Of a stretch of DNA of 64,000 nucleotides, positions 27,354 through 35,553 are shown piece by piece. The DNA comes from Stenotrophomonas bentonitica (lineage in GTDB: Bacteria; Pseudomonadota; Gammaproteobacteria; Xanthomonadales; Xanthomonadaceae), in contig NZ_JAAZUH010000001.1 of assembly GCF_013185915.1 (NCBI RefSeq), positions 372,001 through 436,000 of the forward strand. Direction: 5' to 3'. A program made the position numbers and the translations under genes. Numbering within the stretch: position 1 is the first letter of the stretch; every line of letters starts with the position of its first letter. The notes under the pieces were generated by a model. The model was not told the origin of the DNA and did no database searches. It saw only the letters and a list, made by a program, of their open reading frames with translations.

Positions 27354-27632
27354 TCAGCCGCGCGGCTGACGCTTGGTGGTGGTCGGCTGGGACTCGAGGC
27401 GCTGGAGGCGACCTTCGATCTGGTCCAGACGCTGGTTGGCCTGCTGTGCGGACTGGTTGGCCTGGTCCGCGCTCTGGGCCGCACTGTTCACCTTGGTGTC
27501 CAGCGAGTCGAGGCGGGAGTTGATGGTTGCAAACTCCTCTTTGTAGCTGGCGCAACCGGCAAGGCTCAGGCCTGCAACGAGTGCGACGACGACAGTGCGA
27601 GCAGTTGCCAGGTGGTTCTTGTTGATGTTCAT
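27354..27632 (-). CDS. Alanine-zipper (Lpp/OprI-like) outer-membrane lipoprotein
   Basis: 92 residues; AGGAG lies seven bases before the ATG. The signal peptide ends in the lipobox LAGC with Cys 27. The mature part is a heptad-repeat helix rich in Ala, Gln and Asn (SADQANQSAQQANQRLDQI), typical of trimeric alanine-zipper lipoproteins. The tail TTTKRQPRG is basic and lacks a terminal Lys. It is likely an abundant structural lipoprotein of the outer membrane. It has its own transcript, judged from the ribosome-binding site and the hairpin after it. Confidence 0.9.
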   Translation of the reverse strand: MNINKNHLATARTVVVALVAGLSLAGCASYKEEFATINSRLDSLDTKVNSAAQSADQANQSAQQANQRLDQIEGRLQRLESQPTTTKRQPRG

Positions 27633-27795
27633 TCCACTTCTCCTTTCGTCTGGGACGTCGGAAATATTGCAGCCTTGGAGCGGATTTTTGCCGGAGTCAT
27701 AACCCCGCATGTAGCTTGCGTTGGGTTACGTAGATGAACTGTGAAGGCGTAGGGTTTCACCTGATTCGGCAAAGTTTGGCGTATTTCCGGGGCGA

Positions 27796-27820
27796 CGGGC
27801 GGCAAAATCCATGCCGCCCG
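27796..27820. terminator. Hairpin downstream of the 28310 gene
   Basis: A perfect 8-bp stem, CGGGCGGC and GCCGCCCG, with a nine-base A-rich loop lies 11 bp beyond the stop of the minus-strand gene ending at 27831. No T-run follows, so termination strength is unsure. Confidence 0.45.
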
Positions 27821-27830
27821 CAGCTGGCGG

Positions 27831-28310
27831 TTAGAAGTCGCAGCCCCCAGCTGGAACCATCCGTATCGCACCCCCGAACTTGCAGGGAACCATGGGAATG
27901 GGCGTCACGGTGCCTGTCGTCACGGTTCCCGTCTGTCCTCCCCCGAACCACGGGTTGCCTGCGAACCCGCCCGACGCCGGCGCAGGGCCCGTGCTGATCG
28001 GTGAGTGGTTGACGTTGGTTCCACTTCCTTGGAAACGCTTGGATTCGGTCAGGGTGTAGGTCGAGCAGAACCCTCGGCTGCACACGTTCACGCTGTCCCC
28101 TACGAAAAGCCGGTCGATTGTTCGCATCTTGTCGCGATAATCGTTAAGGAACGCCTCGGTAGAGGGGCCTGGCATGATTGGCTCCAGCATGCACGTACCG
28201 CAATAGAACGGACCGAACTGTCGCGGCTTGGTGAACTCCGTGGCCGCAGCCACACCCACTCCAATCGTGTCAAGTGCGATTGCCGCCACGATCTTTTTGC
28301 TCTTGGTCAT
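27831..28310 (-). CDS. Hypothetical exported protein
   Basis: 159 residues, not recognised. The N-terminus MTKSKKIVAAIALDTIGVGV is a basic then hydrophobic stretch, a possible but poor signal peptide. The middle has paired cysteines (YCGTCML and VCSRGFC), suggesting disulfides in an oxidising compartment, and the C-terminal third is a Gly/Thr/Pro-rich segment ending MVPAGGCDF. The start was chosen because longer in-frame starts fall in the preceding gene. It begins 14 bases after the stop of the 29253 gene, so the two are probably cotranscribed and may work together. Confidence 0.6.
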   Translation of the reverse strand: MTKSKKIVAAIALDTIGVGVAAATEFTKPRQFGPFYCGTCMLEPIMPGPSTEAFLNDYRDKMRTIDRLFVGDSVNVCSRGFCSTYTLTESKRFQGSGTNVNHSPISTGPAPASGGFAGNPWFGGGQTGTVTTGTVTPIPMVPCKFGGAIRMVPAGGCDF

Positions 28311-28323
28311 GTGTACTCGTGAT

Positions 28324-29253
28324 TCAAGGTTGGCAACAGGATTGATGAATCTGGTGCGAAAGGGCTTCAGCCGATTCCCGTTGCTTGATCGAAAGTCCCT
28401 TTTCCATCGATCGCACCAAATCTGCGCGATAGGCATCGTGTTTTACTCGGTTCGATACCAGTGCATAGGCGTAGGAGAGTTGCGGGTCCTGCGGCACAAT
28501 GACGCCTTGGTCGTAGGCATTGGATAGCGCAGCCAGGGCATCAAGGTTCCCGGTCCCTGCAACTTCTTTCAGGTACGAAAGCGCGTTCTCTCGCCAGACA
28601 ACGGCCGCCTGCGGATCTGCAAGCCGGGCCCTGGGATCACCCAACACTGATTCCGTATCGATGCTGTAAAACAGTCTGGCTTCAATGGAGCCCTGCTCTG
28701 CCGCCAGCGAAAGCCAATTCGTAGTCATCAACTCGTTGTCTTTCAGGAGCGTTGCGCACTCCGCAAGCTTCCTTTCAATCCATACAAGCTGGGACAGTCG
28801 CTGCGAAGCACTCGCGCCGGGCGTCGCCTTTGGGTTGGCCCCGGCCGCAAAGTTGTCTTTGCAATCCGTGACAGCCAGGTAAATCTGATGCGTCGCAAGG
28901 GCATCCCCCTTTTGCGAAAGAGTGCGAAGGGGAACGACATGGGCCAGAGCGTCGCCTGGGGGGCGGATCTCCATGCGCGAGACGTAGTACGTGCGCTCAC
29001 CGATTCGATTGAACACGGCGGGGTCGGTTCGCGACCTGACCTCGTCCATCGTAGGCTTCGAGACTGGAGTAGGCAGTCCGCCCTTGTCGTCTGCTCCTGC
29101 GTGCCATGACATCGACAGGTCAGAATCGTCCGCGCTGCCCAGGTGAACGCGTGGCGTCTGCGCTGCGGAAGAGTCGCGCGCAGCAAGCCACGCTCCACCG
29201 GCCGCCGCAAGGGTTGCGGCAATGACAAGGTGTACTCTTTTGGTGCGTTTCAT
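28324..29253 (-). CDS. Hypothetical exported protein with Sel1-like helical repeats
   Basis: 309 residues, not a family I can name. MKRTKRVHLVIAATLAAAGGAWLA is a clear signal peptide or anchor. A GTG 12 bases upstream would add MALP and cannot be excluded. The C-terminal half (about 180-300) has Ala-rich helix pairs such as LSLAAEQGSIEARLFY and LDALAALSNAYDQG that resemble Sel1/TPR repeats, commonly protein-binding in the periplasm. It shares an operon with the cysteine-containing protein downstream. Confidence 0.65.
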   Translation of the reverse strand: MKRTKRVHLVIAATLAAAGGAWLAARDSSAAQTPRVHLGSADDSDLSMSWHAGADDKGGLPTPVSKPTMDEVRSRTDPAVFNRIGERTYYVSRMEIRPPGDALAHVVPLRTLSQKGDALATHQIYLAVTDCKDNFAAGANPKATPGASASQRLSQLVWIERKLAECATLLKDNELMTTNWLSLAAEQGSIEARLFYSIDTESVLGDPRARLADPQAAVVWRENALSYLKEVAGTGNLDALAALSNAYDQGVIVPQDPQLSYAYALVSNRVKHDAYRADLVRSMEKGLSIKQRESAEALSHQIHQSCCQP

Positions 29254-29491
29254 GGGGAGCGCCACTCGGATCGGGGCGCCATCCTAAATGCGAATACCTC
29301 CCATTCCTGCAATTCCATGAAGCAAACCGATAGTCCCGCTGGTACGAATCGGCGTGAAGCCTTGCGCCGCACGGGATAACACCCAACACTCGGCAACGCG
29401 CAACTCACTGAGGTGCTGTCGCATTTGAGCTTTGGACAGATCAGTCGAGCAAACTCCTGCCTGCTTCGATACCCGCTTCGGCCTCTCTGAG

Positions 29492-32470
29492 CTAGAAGTC
29501 CAGCCGCAGCCCCACATTTCCCTCGAACACCCGGCGTTCCTTCTGCGGACTGCTCTCCAGATCCCAGGTGTAGTCCGCCACCGCAAATGCACTTACTGTG
29601 GAGTTGAAACGCGCCACCAGGCCAAAACCAGCCTCCAGGGCACGCCCGCCCTGCTCGCTGGTGATGCGATTCGTATCGAAGTCGACCCTGTCTTGGCCAT
29701 CCAGCGTCTGCCAGTAGTTGACCTTGAAGTACGGCTGCCAGCCGTTACCGGCAATGCCGTAGTCGCCTGCCAGGCGCAGCCCGATGCGGCCGGTCCAGGC
29801 ACTGTCGCTGGCAAAGCGCAGCTGCGCGATGCGGTCGGCGGTGTCGTCCACGGACGTGCGTTGCCAGATCACCTGCAGTTGCGGTTCCAGCCACCAGGCC
29901 GACTGCCCAAGCCGCAGGAGCGGCTTCCCCACCTCCATCGAGGCGGTGGTGCCATCGCCGTCCACGTCGATGCCGATCCCGCGTGCGGAGGTGGCGTTGC
30001 CGTTGTAGCGGCTCTGCATCACCACCACGTCCAGGTAACCGCCCGCGCTGCCGGCGCGGGTCCAGTACAGACCTGCGTGCTTGTCGTCCAGGCGCGTACG
30101 CCCGACCGCGACGTTCTCCCAACCGATGGCAAACCCCTGCACGTTGCCCTGCGCGCGGGTGCGCCCCACGTACACCCCGAACTGATCGCGGTAGCTGCCA
30201 CCCGCGTTGGCATACAGGTCCAGCCCCGCCTGCACGCCCTGGATGTCGCCGTCGAACCCGGGCTGGGCATCCCCCTCCCAGGACTGCCGATGGCTCTGCC
30301 CGAGCAGGCGTGCCCACGCCGCACGGAATCCCCCCTGCCCGGCCAGCAGGCGCTGCTCGCCCTGGCGCTCATGAAAGGTGCCTAGGCTGGCCAGGCTGGT
30401 CTCGCGCAGCAGCGGTGGCACCACCGAGTACAACCCGGTTTCCAGCCGGTACAGCGGCACGATGGGGTCGTCCGATGGGCGCGCATCCGGCGTAGGGGGT
30501 TCGGCCATCGGGCCCGGCACGGCCGCCACGGCAGTGGGAACCGGCGGCGGAACGTCATCCTGCGGCGGTGGCACGGGTGCGGGGTCGGCAGGAACAGGCG
30601 GCGGCTCGGGCTCGGCAACAACCGGGTTTGGGCTCTCGGGAAGGTCGGGGGACGGCGGCGGCGGCAGCGCTGCAGGCGGCACACCCAGCGGCTCCGGCGG
30701 TGGCGGCTCCGGGGTGACCGACCCGATGCCCGGGGGCGGTGCCGTCGGCGCTGGCGCGGCACCGTTGAGCACGGTCGAGCGCAGGTACCAGTTCTCGCCG
30801 CTGCCCGCGCTCGCGCCGCCCTTGAACAGGAAGTACTCGAATGCCCCGGCCGCGACCGGGTTGTAGAGCGCGAAGGCGGTAGCGCTGGTGCTGGCGCCGT
30901 TGATCGCCTGCACCACCAGGATGCCATCTGCAACGGTTTCAGCGCCTGTGCCGCCCGCGTGGAGAATGCCGATGCCGGTAGTGCCGCTGGCCACGCCGTT
31001 GGAGATCACCAGTCGGTCTGACGCAGAATCATCGGCGCCCAGTACCGTGTCCAGATACAGTGCGCCGCCATTGCCGGTGTAGTTGCCGGCGATGGTGAAG
31101 ACGTCGCCCGCGCCACCGCCCGCGTTGCTGAGATCGATCCGGCCTGCATTGGTCACGCCCACCGGCAACGCTGCGTTGAAGGCAACGATGCCCGCGTTGA
31201 TGCCGCCCGCGAACAGTGTGCTGGTGGCGTCCACCGCCAGTGTGCCCGTCCCACTGCCAGCATCGCCCAAGCGCAGATCGCCATCAAAGGTCAGCTGGCT
31301 GTCATCGCGAAGCGCCACGGCCTCCCACCCGGTGAACCGCGCGACCCCATTGGTCTTGACGTTATCCAGGCCAAGCGAGTCGGTGCCCAACCCGCCATCG
31401 AAGAGCGGCAGAGCGCCCAGGTGCGCCAGGTTGAGGTTGGTCAGACTGGCGCGGTCGTCGCCTTCGCCGAGATCCACCGCCCCGTACACCACGCCGCCCG
31501 CGTTCCAGTCGAGGCTGTCATTGCCGAAACTGAGTCGTATCTCACCGCGCACGGCGCCGCCGGTGATGGTGATGGCGTCGTTGCCGCCGCTCACGCTGAT
31601 GTTGCCGCCGATGTAGCCATCGGAGAGCACGATGGTGTCGGTGCCGAACCCGGTGACGAGGTTGCCGTCGATGGTGCCGCCGGACATCAGGAACGTGTTG
31701 TCGTCCAGCTTCATGTTGACCCGGCCGATGCGCCCGCCAGTCATCTCCGCGTAGTCACCATCTTCGAACGCGCCCACGATGCGACCGTCGGTCATGCGGA
31801 AGCGATCCAGCGCATCGCCCTGCAGCAACGCGCCGTTGGCTCCACCTGTCATCAGGAAGGTATCGATACCACCGCCCTGCTGCACGATCCCGCTCACCGT
31901 ACCGCCGCTGATCTCCAGGCTGTCCTGGCCAGCACCCTGATCGATGCTGCTGATGGTTCCACCGCTGATGACAACCGAATCGTCGCCAGCGCCCTGCACA
32001 ACCGCACCGGCAATGTTGCCGCCCAGCATCTCCAGCTGGTCGTTGCCCGCGCCGGACACGATGCCGCCGGTCGCACCATTGATGGTTCCGCGATTGATGA
32101 CGCGCGTGGCGCCGTTAAGGGAAAGCGCCGTGCCGGATGCGGAGCTGATGCTGCCGTCGTTGATTATCGTGTGGCCGCTACCGCCTTGAAGGAAGATCGC
32201 ATTGCCTGCGGATACCGCAAGCTGGGCGCCGGTGCTTACCTGCACCGTGAGACCTGTAGCGTCGGCCGTGCTGGCGATCGCCGAGGTGAACGGATTGGGG
32301 GCAGCGCTTGCGCACGTCACGGTCTGCAACGACGTAGGCGCTGTGTTGTCGCAGGCGGCCCAAGCAGGCACCGCAATCGAAAGCAGTGCGCTTCCGCAGG
32401 CGAGCCGCACGCAGCGATGCAATCCATTGACGCGCGGTGTGTGATGCGAATTCTTCGGCAACGTGTGCAT
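29492..32470 (-). CDS. Type V autotransporter with pertactin-like passenger
   Basis: 992 residues. An extended signal peptide ends PAWA. The passenger (about 40-560) is a right-handed beta-helix of many short GG-x-I/V repeats (GGTISSIDQGAGQDSLEISGG style), followed by an autochaperone-like block containing ADGILVVQAING. A proline-rich linker (about 590-690, PPPSPDLPESP and similar) spans to a C-terminal 12-strand barrel ending LRLDF. The passenger is carried to the cell surface through its own barrel. No catalytic motif or RGD is seen. A paralogue with the same layout lies at 40033. A triple GTGCACGG motif lies 154 bp upstream of the ATG. Confidence 0.9.
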   Translation of the reverse strand: MHTLPKNSHHTPRVNGLHRCVRLACGSALLSIAVPAWAACDNTAPTSLQTVTCASAAPNPFTSAIASTADATGLTVQVSTGAQLAVSAGNAIFLQGGSGHTIINDGSISSASGTALSLNGATRVINRGTINGATGGIVSGAGNDQLEMLGGNIAGAVVQGAGDDSVVISGGTISSIDQGAGQDSLEISGGTVSGIVQQGGGIDTFLMTGGANGALLQGDALDRFRMTDGRIVGAFEDGDYAEMTGGRIGRVNMKLDDNTFLMSGGTIDGNLVTGFGTDTIVLSDGYIGGNISVSGGNDAITITGGAVRGEIRLSFGNDSLDWNAGGVVYGAVDLGEGDDRASLTNLNLAHLGALPLFDGGLGTDSLGLDNVKTNGVARFTGWEAVALRDDSQLTFDGDLRLGDAGSGTGTLAVDATSTLFAGGINAGIVAFNAALPVGVTNAGRIDLSNAGGGAGDVFTIAGNYTGNGGALYLDTVLGADDSASDRLVISNGVASGTTGIGILHAGGTGAETVADGILVVQAINGASTSATAFALYNPVAAGAFEYFLFKGGASAGSGENWYLRSTVLNGAAPAPTAPPPGIGSVTPEPPPPEPLGVPPAALPPPPSPDLPESPNPVVAEPEPPPVPADPAPVPPPQDDVPPPVPTAVAAVPGPMAEPPTPDARPSDDPIVPLYRLETGLYSVVPPLLRETSLASLGTFHERQGEQRLLAGQGGFRAAWARLLGQSHRQSWEGDAQPGFDGDIQGVQAGLDLYANAGGSYRDQFGVYVGRTRAQGNVQGFAIGWENVAVGRTRLDDKHAGLYWTRAGSAGGYLDVVVMQSRYNGNATSARGIGIDVDGDGTTASMEVGKPLLRLGQSAWWLEPQLQVIWQRTSVDDTADRIAQLRFASDSAWTGRIGLRLAGDYGIAGNGWQPYFKVNYWQTLDGQDRVDFDTNRITSEQGGRALEAGFGLVARFNSTVSAFAVADYTWDLESSPQKERRVFEGNVGLRLDF

Positions 32471-32623
32471 GCGCCCGAGTATCCGGAAACCGACGCACGC
32501 GGTCTTGCGTACTTCTACTGTGGACGTTTTGCGCGCCGTTCTACGTACGCGGGCACGCGCGCGAACGGGTGATCGTTGCCTTCGTCACGACGCGCGCACA
32601 CGGAGTAGATGGTGAACTTACAA

Positions 32624-32660
32624 GTGCACGGACCGTGCACGAACGATTTTTGGTGCACGG
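32624..32660. promoter_or_regulatory. Cluster of three GTGCACGG half-sites
   Basis: GTGCACGG (32624), its inverse CCGTGCAC (32633) and another GTGCACGG (32653) form a perfect 17-bp palindrome plus an extra half-site. They lie between the autotransporter start and the 3' end of the SymE-like gene. They look like an operator for the autotransporter promoter. I do not recognise the regulator. Confidence 0.55.
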
Positions 32661-32716
32661 AGAAACTGCGCTGGCCAGCGACTTAATGCCGTGCATTATC
32701 TTACTTACAGATACCC

Positions 32717-33028
32717 TCAAGCTGCGTTCGAATCAGTCCTTGCGCGATTTCGATACGAAACATCAAGAGCCTCAGCGCCTGGCGACTGCACCGTAGAAAG
32801 AACGATAACGCCCTGCCTTGTATCCACGTACAGGCGGGTGCCCGGCTTGATGCCCAAAGCGTCGATCCAAAGCCCACGAAGCTTCACGCAGGGAATCGGT
32901 GGGCAACCGGGGAACGTTTCAAGGCTGTCGTGATGCAGCGCGTTCGTCATCACGCTCTTGGGCTTGCGCCACCAGAGCTTCTGCTGGGCAGTAAGGGTGG
33001 TTGAAGTGCTGGACGAATGACTGGACAT
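32717..33028 (-). CDS. SymE-like type I toxin family protein
   Basis: 103 residues; GGAGG lies seven bases before the ATG. The central segment CVKLRGLWIDALGIKPGTRLYVDTR followed by GVIVLS matches the SymE toxin domain (AbrB-like fold; PF08845): R-L-x-G-x-W followed by G-F/I-x-G and a beta-strand pair. SymE in E. coli is an SOS-induced endonuclease held down by antisense RNA SymR. The N-terminal 45 residues here (MSSHSSSTSTTLTAQQKLWW...) are extra and Ser/Thr-rich. A stable hairpin lies in its leader. I see no LexA box (CTG-N10-CAG) nearby. Confidence 0.75.
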   Translation of the reverse strand: MSSHSSSTSTTLTAQQKLWWRKPKSVMTNALHHDSLETFPGCPPIPCVKLRGLWIDALGIKPGTRLYVDTRQGVIVLSTVQSPGAEALDVSYRNRARTDSNAA

Positions 33029-33431
33029 GGTGAACCTCCATTGGGAAGCATCCCTCGCCGGGATGGCGAGGGAGTCGGGAGGTTAAGAACCGTGACAGGA
33101 CCGGCGCGACGTATTTCCACGAGGGTGTTGTATTTCGCCACCCTCCCAACGTAGGAGTTCATCGTGTTTCAGCCTATCAAGAGTTCTTACGCTCCGAGGT
33201 GCCACCATGTCGCGGGCATCAGCATAGCGAAAGAAGATTTTCTCTACCGAACTTCAAACTTCGATTAGTACTATCAATGCGCGTAGTCGTTTGCGTCATA
33301 TCTTCAAAATTGCGTGCGGTGAAGCCCATTCCCAATGGAAGAGGGTCACAGAAATGGAGCGGGCCCGACCTCACATAGTGGCCGGGCCCGTGGAACTGCA
33401 TGACGCGATCAGCGCTGGTTGCGCGGTCGCG
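33029..33431. other. Gene-free region between SymE-like and 34043 genes
   Basis: These 403 bases have lower GC than the surroundings. They hold the SymE leader with an 8-bp hairpin (33052-33072, CCCTCGCC/GGCGAGGG), then AT-rich sequence with no supported gene (33170-33340), then the hairpin at 33360. An antisense RNA to the SymE leader, as in the symE/symR pair, would lie here. I cannot identify its promoter with confidence. Confidence 0.6.
33360..33390. terminator. Hairpin after the 34043 gene
   Basis: CGGGCCCG and CGGGCCCG form an 8-bp stem with a 15-base interior that pairs partly. It lies 42 bp beyond the stop of the minus-strand gene ending at 33432. The minus-strand tail CTCCATTTCTG is mildly T-rich. 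Confidence 0.5.
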
Positions 33432-34043
33432 TCAAGGACTGTCACGCCGAATGGCAAGTGCCACAGCCTCGGTGTAGGAGATCTTCACCAGGTCCCCGCG
33501 CTTCACGCTGGGCAGCTTGGCGCGCAGGTCGGGCCGTTCCACCGCGATGAGCTGCGTGTTGCCGCTCGCGCCCCTGAGGGCAATCGTGTTCCGCTCCGGA
33601 TTGACCGCCGTCACCTCGGTCACGATCTCGACGGTATTGGAACGTGCACCACCCGGCTTCTGACCCCGAACCGGGACGGTCTTGGCCTGGGACTTGGTCA
33701 CGCCCACCGGCGCGCTGCCAGCCGGCTCAAGGGCCAACGCGATGGCTGCGGTGTAGTCCAGGGTGACCTTGTCGCCGACCTTGAGCTGGTTGAAGTTGCG
33801 TACCTCGGGCCCGGCCACGAACTCCACGGCACCGCCGTCGGCGCCAGTCACCGTGACGGCACGGGTCTTGGTGTTCAGCGCGGTGATCTGGCCCTGCAGG
33901 GTGACCCCGGCGGAGGCGGCGTTGACCGGGGCAGGCATGGCGCGGGCGGCCGGGGCGGCCGCAGGCGGCGCCGCGTGGGCTGCGCCAGCGGCCAGGGCAG
34001 CAGTAATGAGGATGACGGAAGAAGACAACAGAACGACGCGCAT
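33432..34043 (-). CDS. Hypothetical periplasmic protein with duplicated beta domain
   Basis: 203 residues; GGAG lies six bases before the ATG. A signal peptide ends AAHAAP, followed by a Pro/Ala-rich linker. Two similar halves follow: QGQITALNTKTRAVTVTG...VGDKVTLDYTAAIALAL (about 50-107) and VTEVTAVNPERNTIALRG...RGDLVKISYTEAVALAI (about 140-198). Each looks like a small OB-like beta barrel, reminiscent of DUF5666-type repeats. Function unknown; it is monocistronic with a terminator-like hairpin after it. Confidence 0.75.
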   Translation of the reverse strand: MRVVLLSSSVILITAALAAGAAHAAPPAAAPAARAMPAPVNAASAGVTLQGQITALNTKTRAVTVTGADGGAVEFVAGPEVRNFNQLKVGDKVTLDYTAAIALALEPAGSAPVGVTKSQAKTVPVRGQKPGGARSNTVEIVTEVTAVNPERNTIALRGASGNTQLIAVERPDLRAKLPSVKRGDLVKISYTEAVALAIRRDSP

Positions 34044-34151
34044 GGAGGACTCCAGGTCGACGGCCGGACGGCCGATGAACCGTCATTGCATCAGCTGCCC
34101 TACCCCGGCGCCCCCGTACAACTACTGGGCCGTTATCAGAAAACTTACCGG

Positions 34152-34448
34152 CTAACCCTGGATGCCATGGCCGCCAACCGGCTCGGTCTCGAAACGCTCC
34201 CCAAAGCCGGCAATGTGCGGCCGCGCCTCGGCGATGGCCTGCTGTACCGAAGGCAGCGCCAGGGAAGCGCGGTGCTGCTCTGCGCTGTCCCATGCCTCTG
34301 TGATCCAGATCGCATTATCGTTCGACGGGTCGCGCGCGACTACGTAGCTGCGGCAACCCGGCATCGCCTCTGTTCCGCGCAGCAGGATGTCGATTACCAC
34401 GTCGCGCTGGCCGGGTTCCGTGAGCATCTTGCCAATCAGTCCGTACAT
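34152..34448 (-). CDS. Antibiotic biosynthesis monooxygenase (ABM) domain protein
   Basis: 98 residues starting MYGLIGKMLTEPGQRDVV. The ferredoxin-like ABM fold (PF03992, YgiN type) is recognisable from LIGKML, MPGCRSYVVARDPSNDNAIWITEAWDS and the SLALPSVQQAI segment. Relatives include quinol monooxygenase YgiN and many dimeric enzymes or heme-binding proteins; the small size gives no specific clue. Cytoplasmic. A start four codons upstream (GTG/ATG, MRAAP) is possible. It stands alone, convergent with nothing and 108 bp from the 34043 gene. Confidence 0.8.
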   Translation of the reverse strand: MYGLIGKMLTEPGQRDVVIDILLRGTEAMPGCRSYVVARDPSNDNAIWITEAWDSAEQHRASLALPSVQQAIAEARPHIAGFGERFETEPVGGHGIQG

Positions 34449-34562
34449 GGGAGCCGCCCGCAAAGTTGGAAGAGGTCAATTGTGCTCGAAGTCCGGGTGG
34501 GTCCGCACTTCCTGCTCTGGTATCTTCACACTCCGTCTTCCTGAACTGGATGCGTCACCTTC

Positions 34563-35093
34563 ATGGATCGAATCAACAGGCTGTTGCATGGCCTGGTGCT
34601 GGCAACCTTCGCCGCGCCCGCTGCTGCGTCCGATTTCAGGGGCTTCTTTTCGCTGTTCATCGCCGCGCCTTTTCTGATCGGGGCCGCGCTCTTTGCGGGC
34701 TTCATCCTTGTCCGCCGGTTGACCAGCAGCTCCTCGGGGCTGAGCCGATTCACGCCCTTGGCCCTGTTGGTGCCCGCCTGGATTGGGCTCTCCTGGCTGT
34801 GCATTCTCTTTTCGATCTATGCGTTGATTGCAGTTCCGCTGCTCTGGATTGCGCTGTTCCTGGTTTCCCGGAAGATCTGGTTGAATCCTCGCGGCAGGGC
34901 CTCGATCTGGGTTCCGCGTGTACTTGCGTCGTTGGCGGTCGCGACCGGTGGGATCATGGTCTGGGACATGCATCTCCTTCTCAAGGATGGCATGGAGCGG
35001 GGACAAGGCGGTGCGCTGGTGCTGCTGGGAGCGATCTTCATTACCTCCCTTGGTCTGTGCCTGCTTGCGGCGCGGCGGCAGCCGAAGCGCTGA
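34563..35093 (+). CDS. Hypothetical inner-membrane protein, four or five TM segments
   Basis: 176 residues. The N-terminus (LHGLVLATFAAPAAA) could be a signal peptide or first helix. Further hydrophobic segments appear at about 30-50 (LFIAAPFLIGAALFAGFILV), 65-100, 118-135 and 150-167, ending in the basic AARRQPKR. No family recognised. Codon use is typical, supporting a real gene. It is followed by a toxin-antitoxin pair that has its own promoter. Confidence 0.65.
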   Translation: MDRINRLLHGLVLATFAAPAAASDFRGFFSLFIAAPFLIGAALFAGFILVRRLTSSSSGLSRFTPLALLVPAWIGLSWLCILFSIYALIAVPLLWIALFLVSRKIWLNPRGRASIWVPRVLASLAVATGGIMVWDMHLLLKDGMERGQGGALVLLGAIFITSLGLCLLAARRQPKR

Positions 35094-35207
35094 GGCCGGC
35101 GCATCGCATTGCCCACGTCCAGGGCCCAGTGGCACACCTTGGCCATCGCCCGCGCGCCGGCGTCGCGGAACTTGCTGAGCGCTGCTCTAGACCCTCGCAC
35201 GGCTTCC

Positions 35208-35238
35208 CTGACAACGTGTAGCACAAATGTGCTACAAT
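35208..35238 (+). promoter_or_regulatory. Promoter and autoregulatory operator of the toxin-antitoxin pair
   Basis: A perfect inverted repeat GTAGCACA-AA-TGTGCTAC (35218-35235) overlaps a -10 like TACAAT (35233-35238), with a -35 like CTGACA (35208-35213) 19 bp upstream. It lies 29 bp before the antitoxin ATG. Ribbon-helix-helix antitoxins bind such repeats to repress their own operon. Confidence 0.7.
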
Positions 35239-35266
35239 GGTGCAACCCCTCCGACTGGAGTCCGGA

Positions 35267-35551
35267 ATGAGTACGACCACTATCCGCTTGTCGGAAGAGT
35301 TGAAAACACGGGTTGCCCGCGCAGCTGAAGAAGCCGGAACCACGGCCCACAGTTTCATTCTCGAAGCGATTGCCGAAAAGGCCGATATGGCAGAGAAGCG
35401 CGCCGACTTCCATGCGGTGGCAGATCAGCGTTACGCAACGTTCCTGAAGACTGGCGAGAGCATTCCGTGGGAGGAGGTCCGCGCCTACATGGAAGCACGG
35501 CTCAATGGACAAGCGCCACAGCGGCCGATTGCCAGGAAGTTGGTTAGATAA
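35267..35551 (+). CDS. Ribbon-helix-helix antitoxin
   Basis: 94 residues; GGAG lies seven bases before the ATG. The N-terminus STTTIRLSEELKTRVARAAE is a classic ribbon-helix-helix (CopG/MetJ-like) strand and helix, continuing with TAHSFILEAIAEK. The C-terminal half (ESIPWEEVRAYMEARL) is typical of antitoxins that wrap a ParE/RelE toxin. It would neutralise the toxin encoded two bases downstream and repress the operon at the inverted repeat before it. Confidence 0.88.
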   Translation: MSTTTIRLSEELKTRVARAAEEAGTTAHSFILEAIAEKADMAEKRADFHAVADQRYATFLKTGESIPWEEVRAYMEARLNGQAPQRPIARKLVR

Positions 35552-35553
35552 CC

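Noticed and set aside
29284..29592. Minus-strand 102-codon frame over the end of the first autotransporter
   Set aside because: It begins inside the barrel coding region in another frame; no known motif or RBS.
32950..33162. Minus-strand 70-codon frame overlapping the SymE-like start
   Set aside because: No ribosome-binding site and it overlaps the leader and first third of the SymE-like gene; kept only as a possible leader frame.
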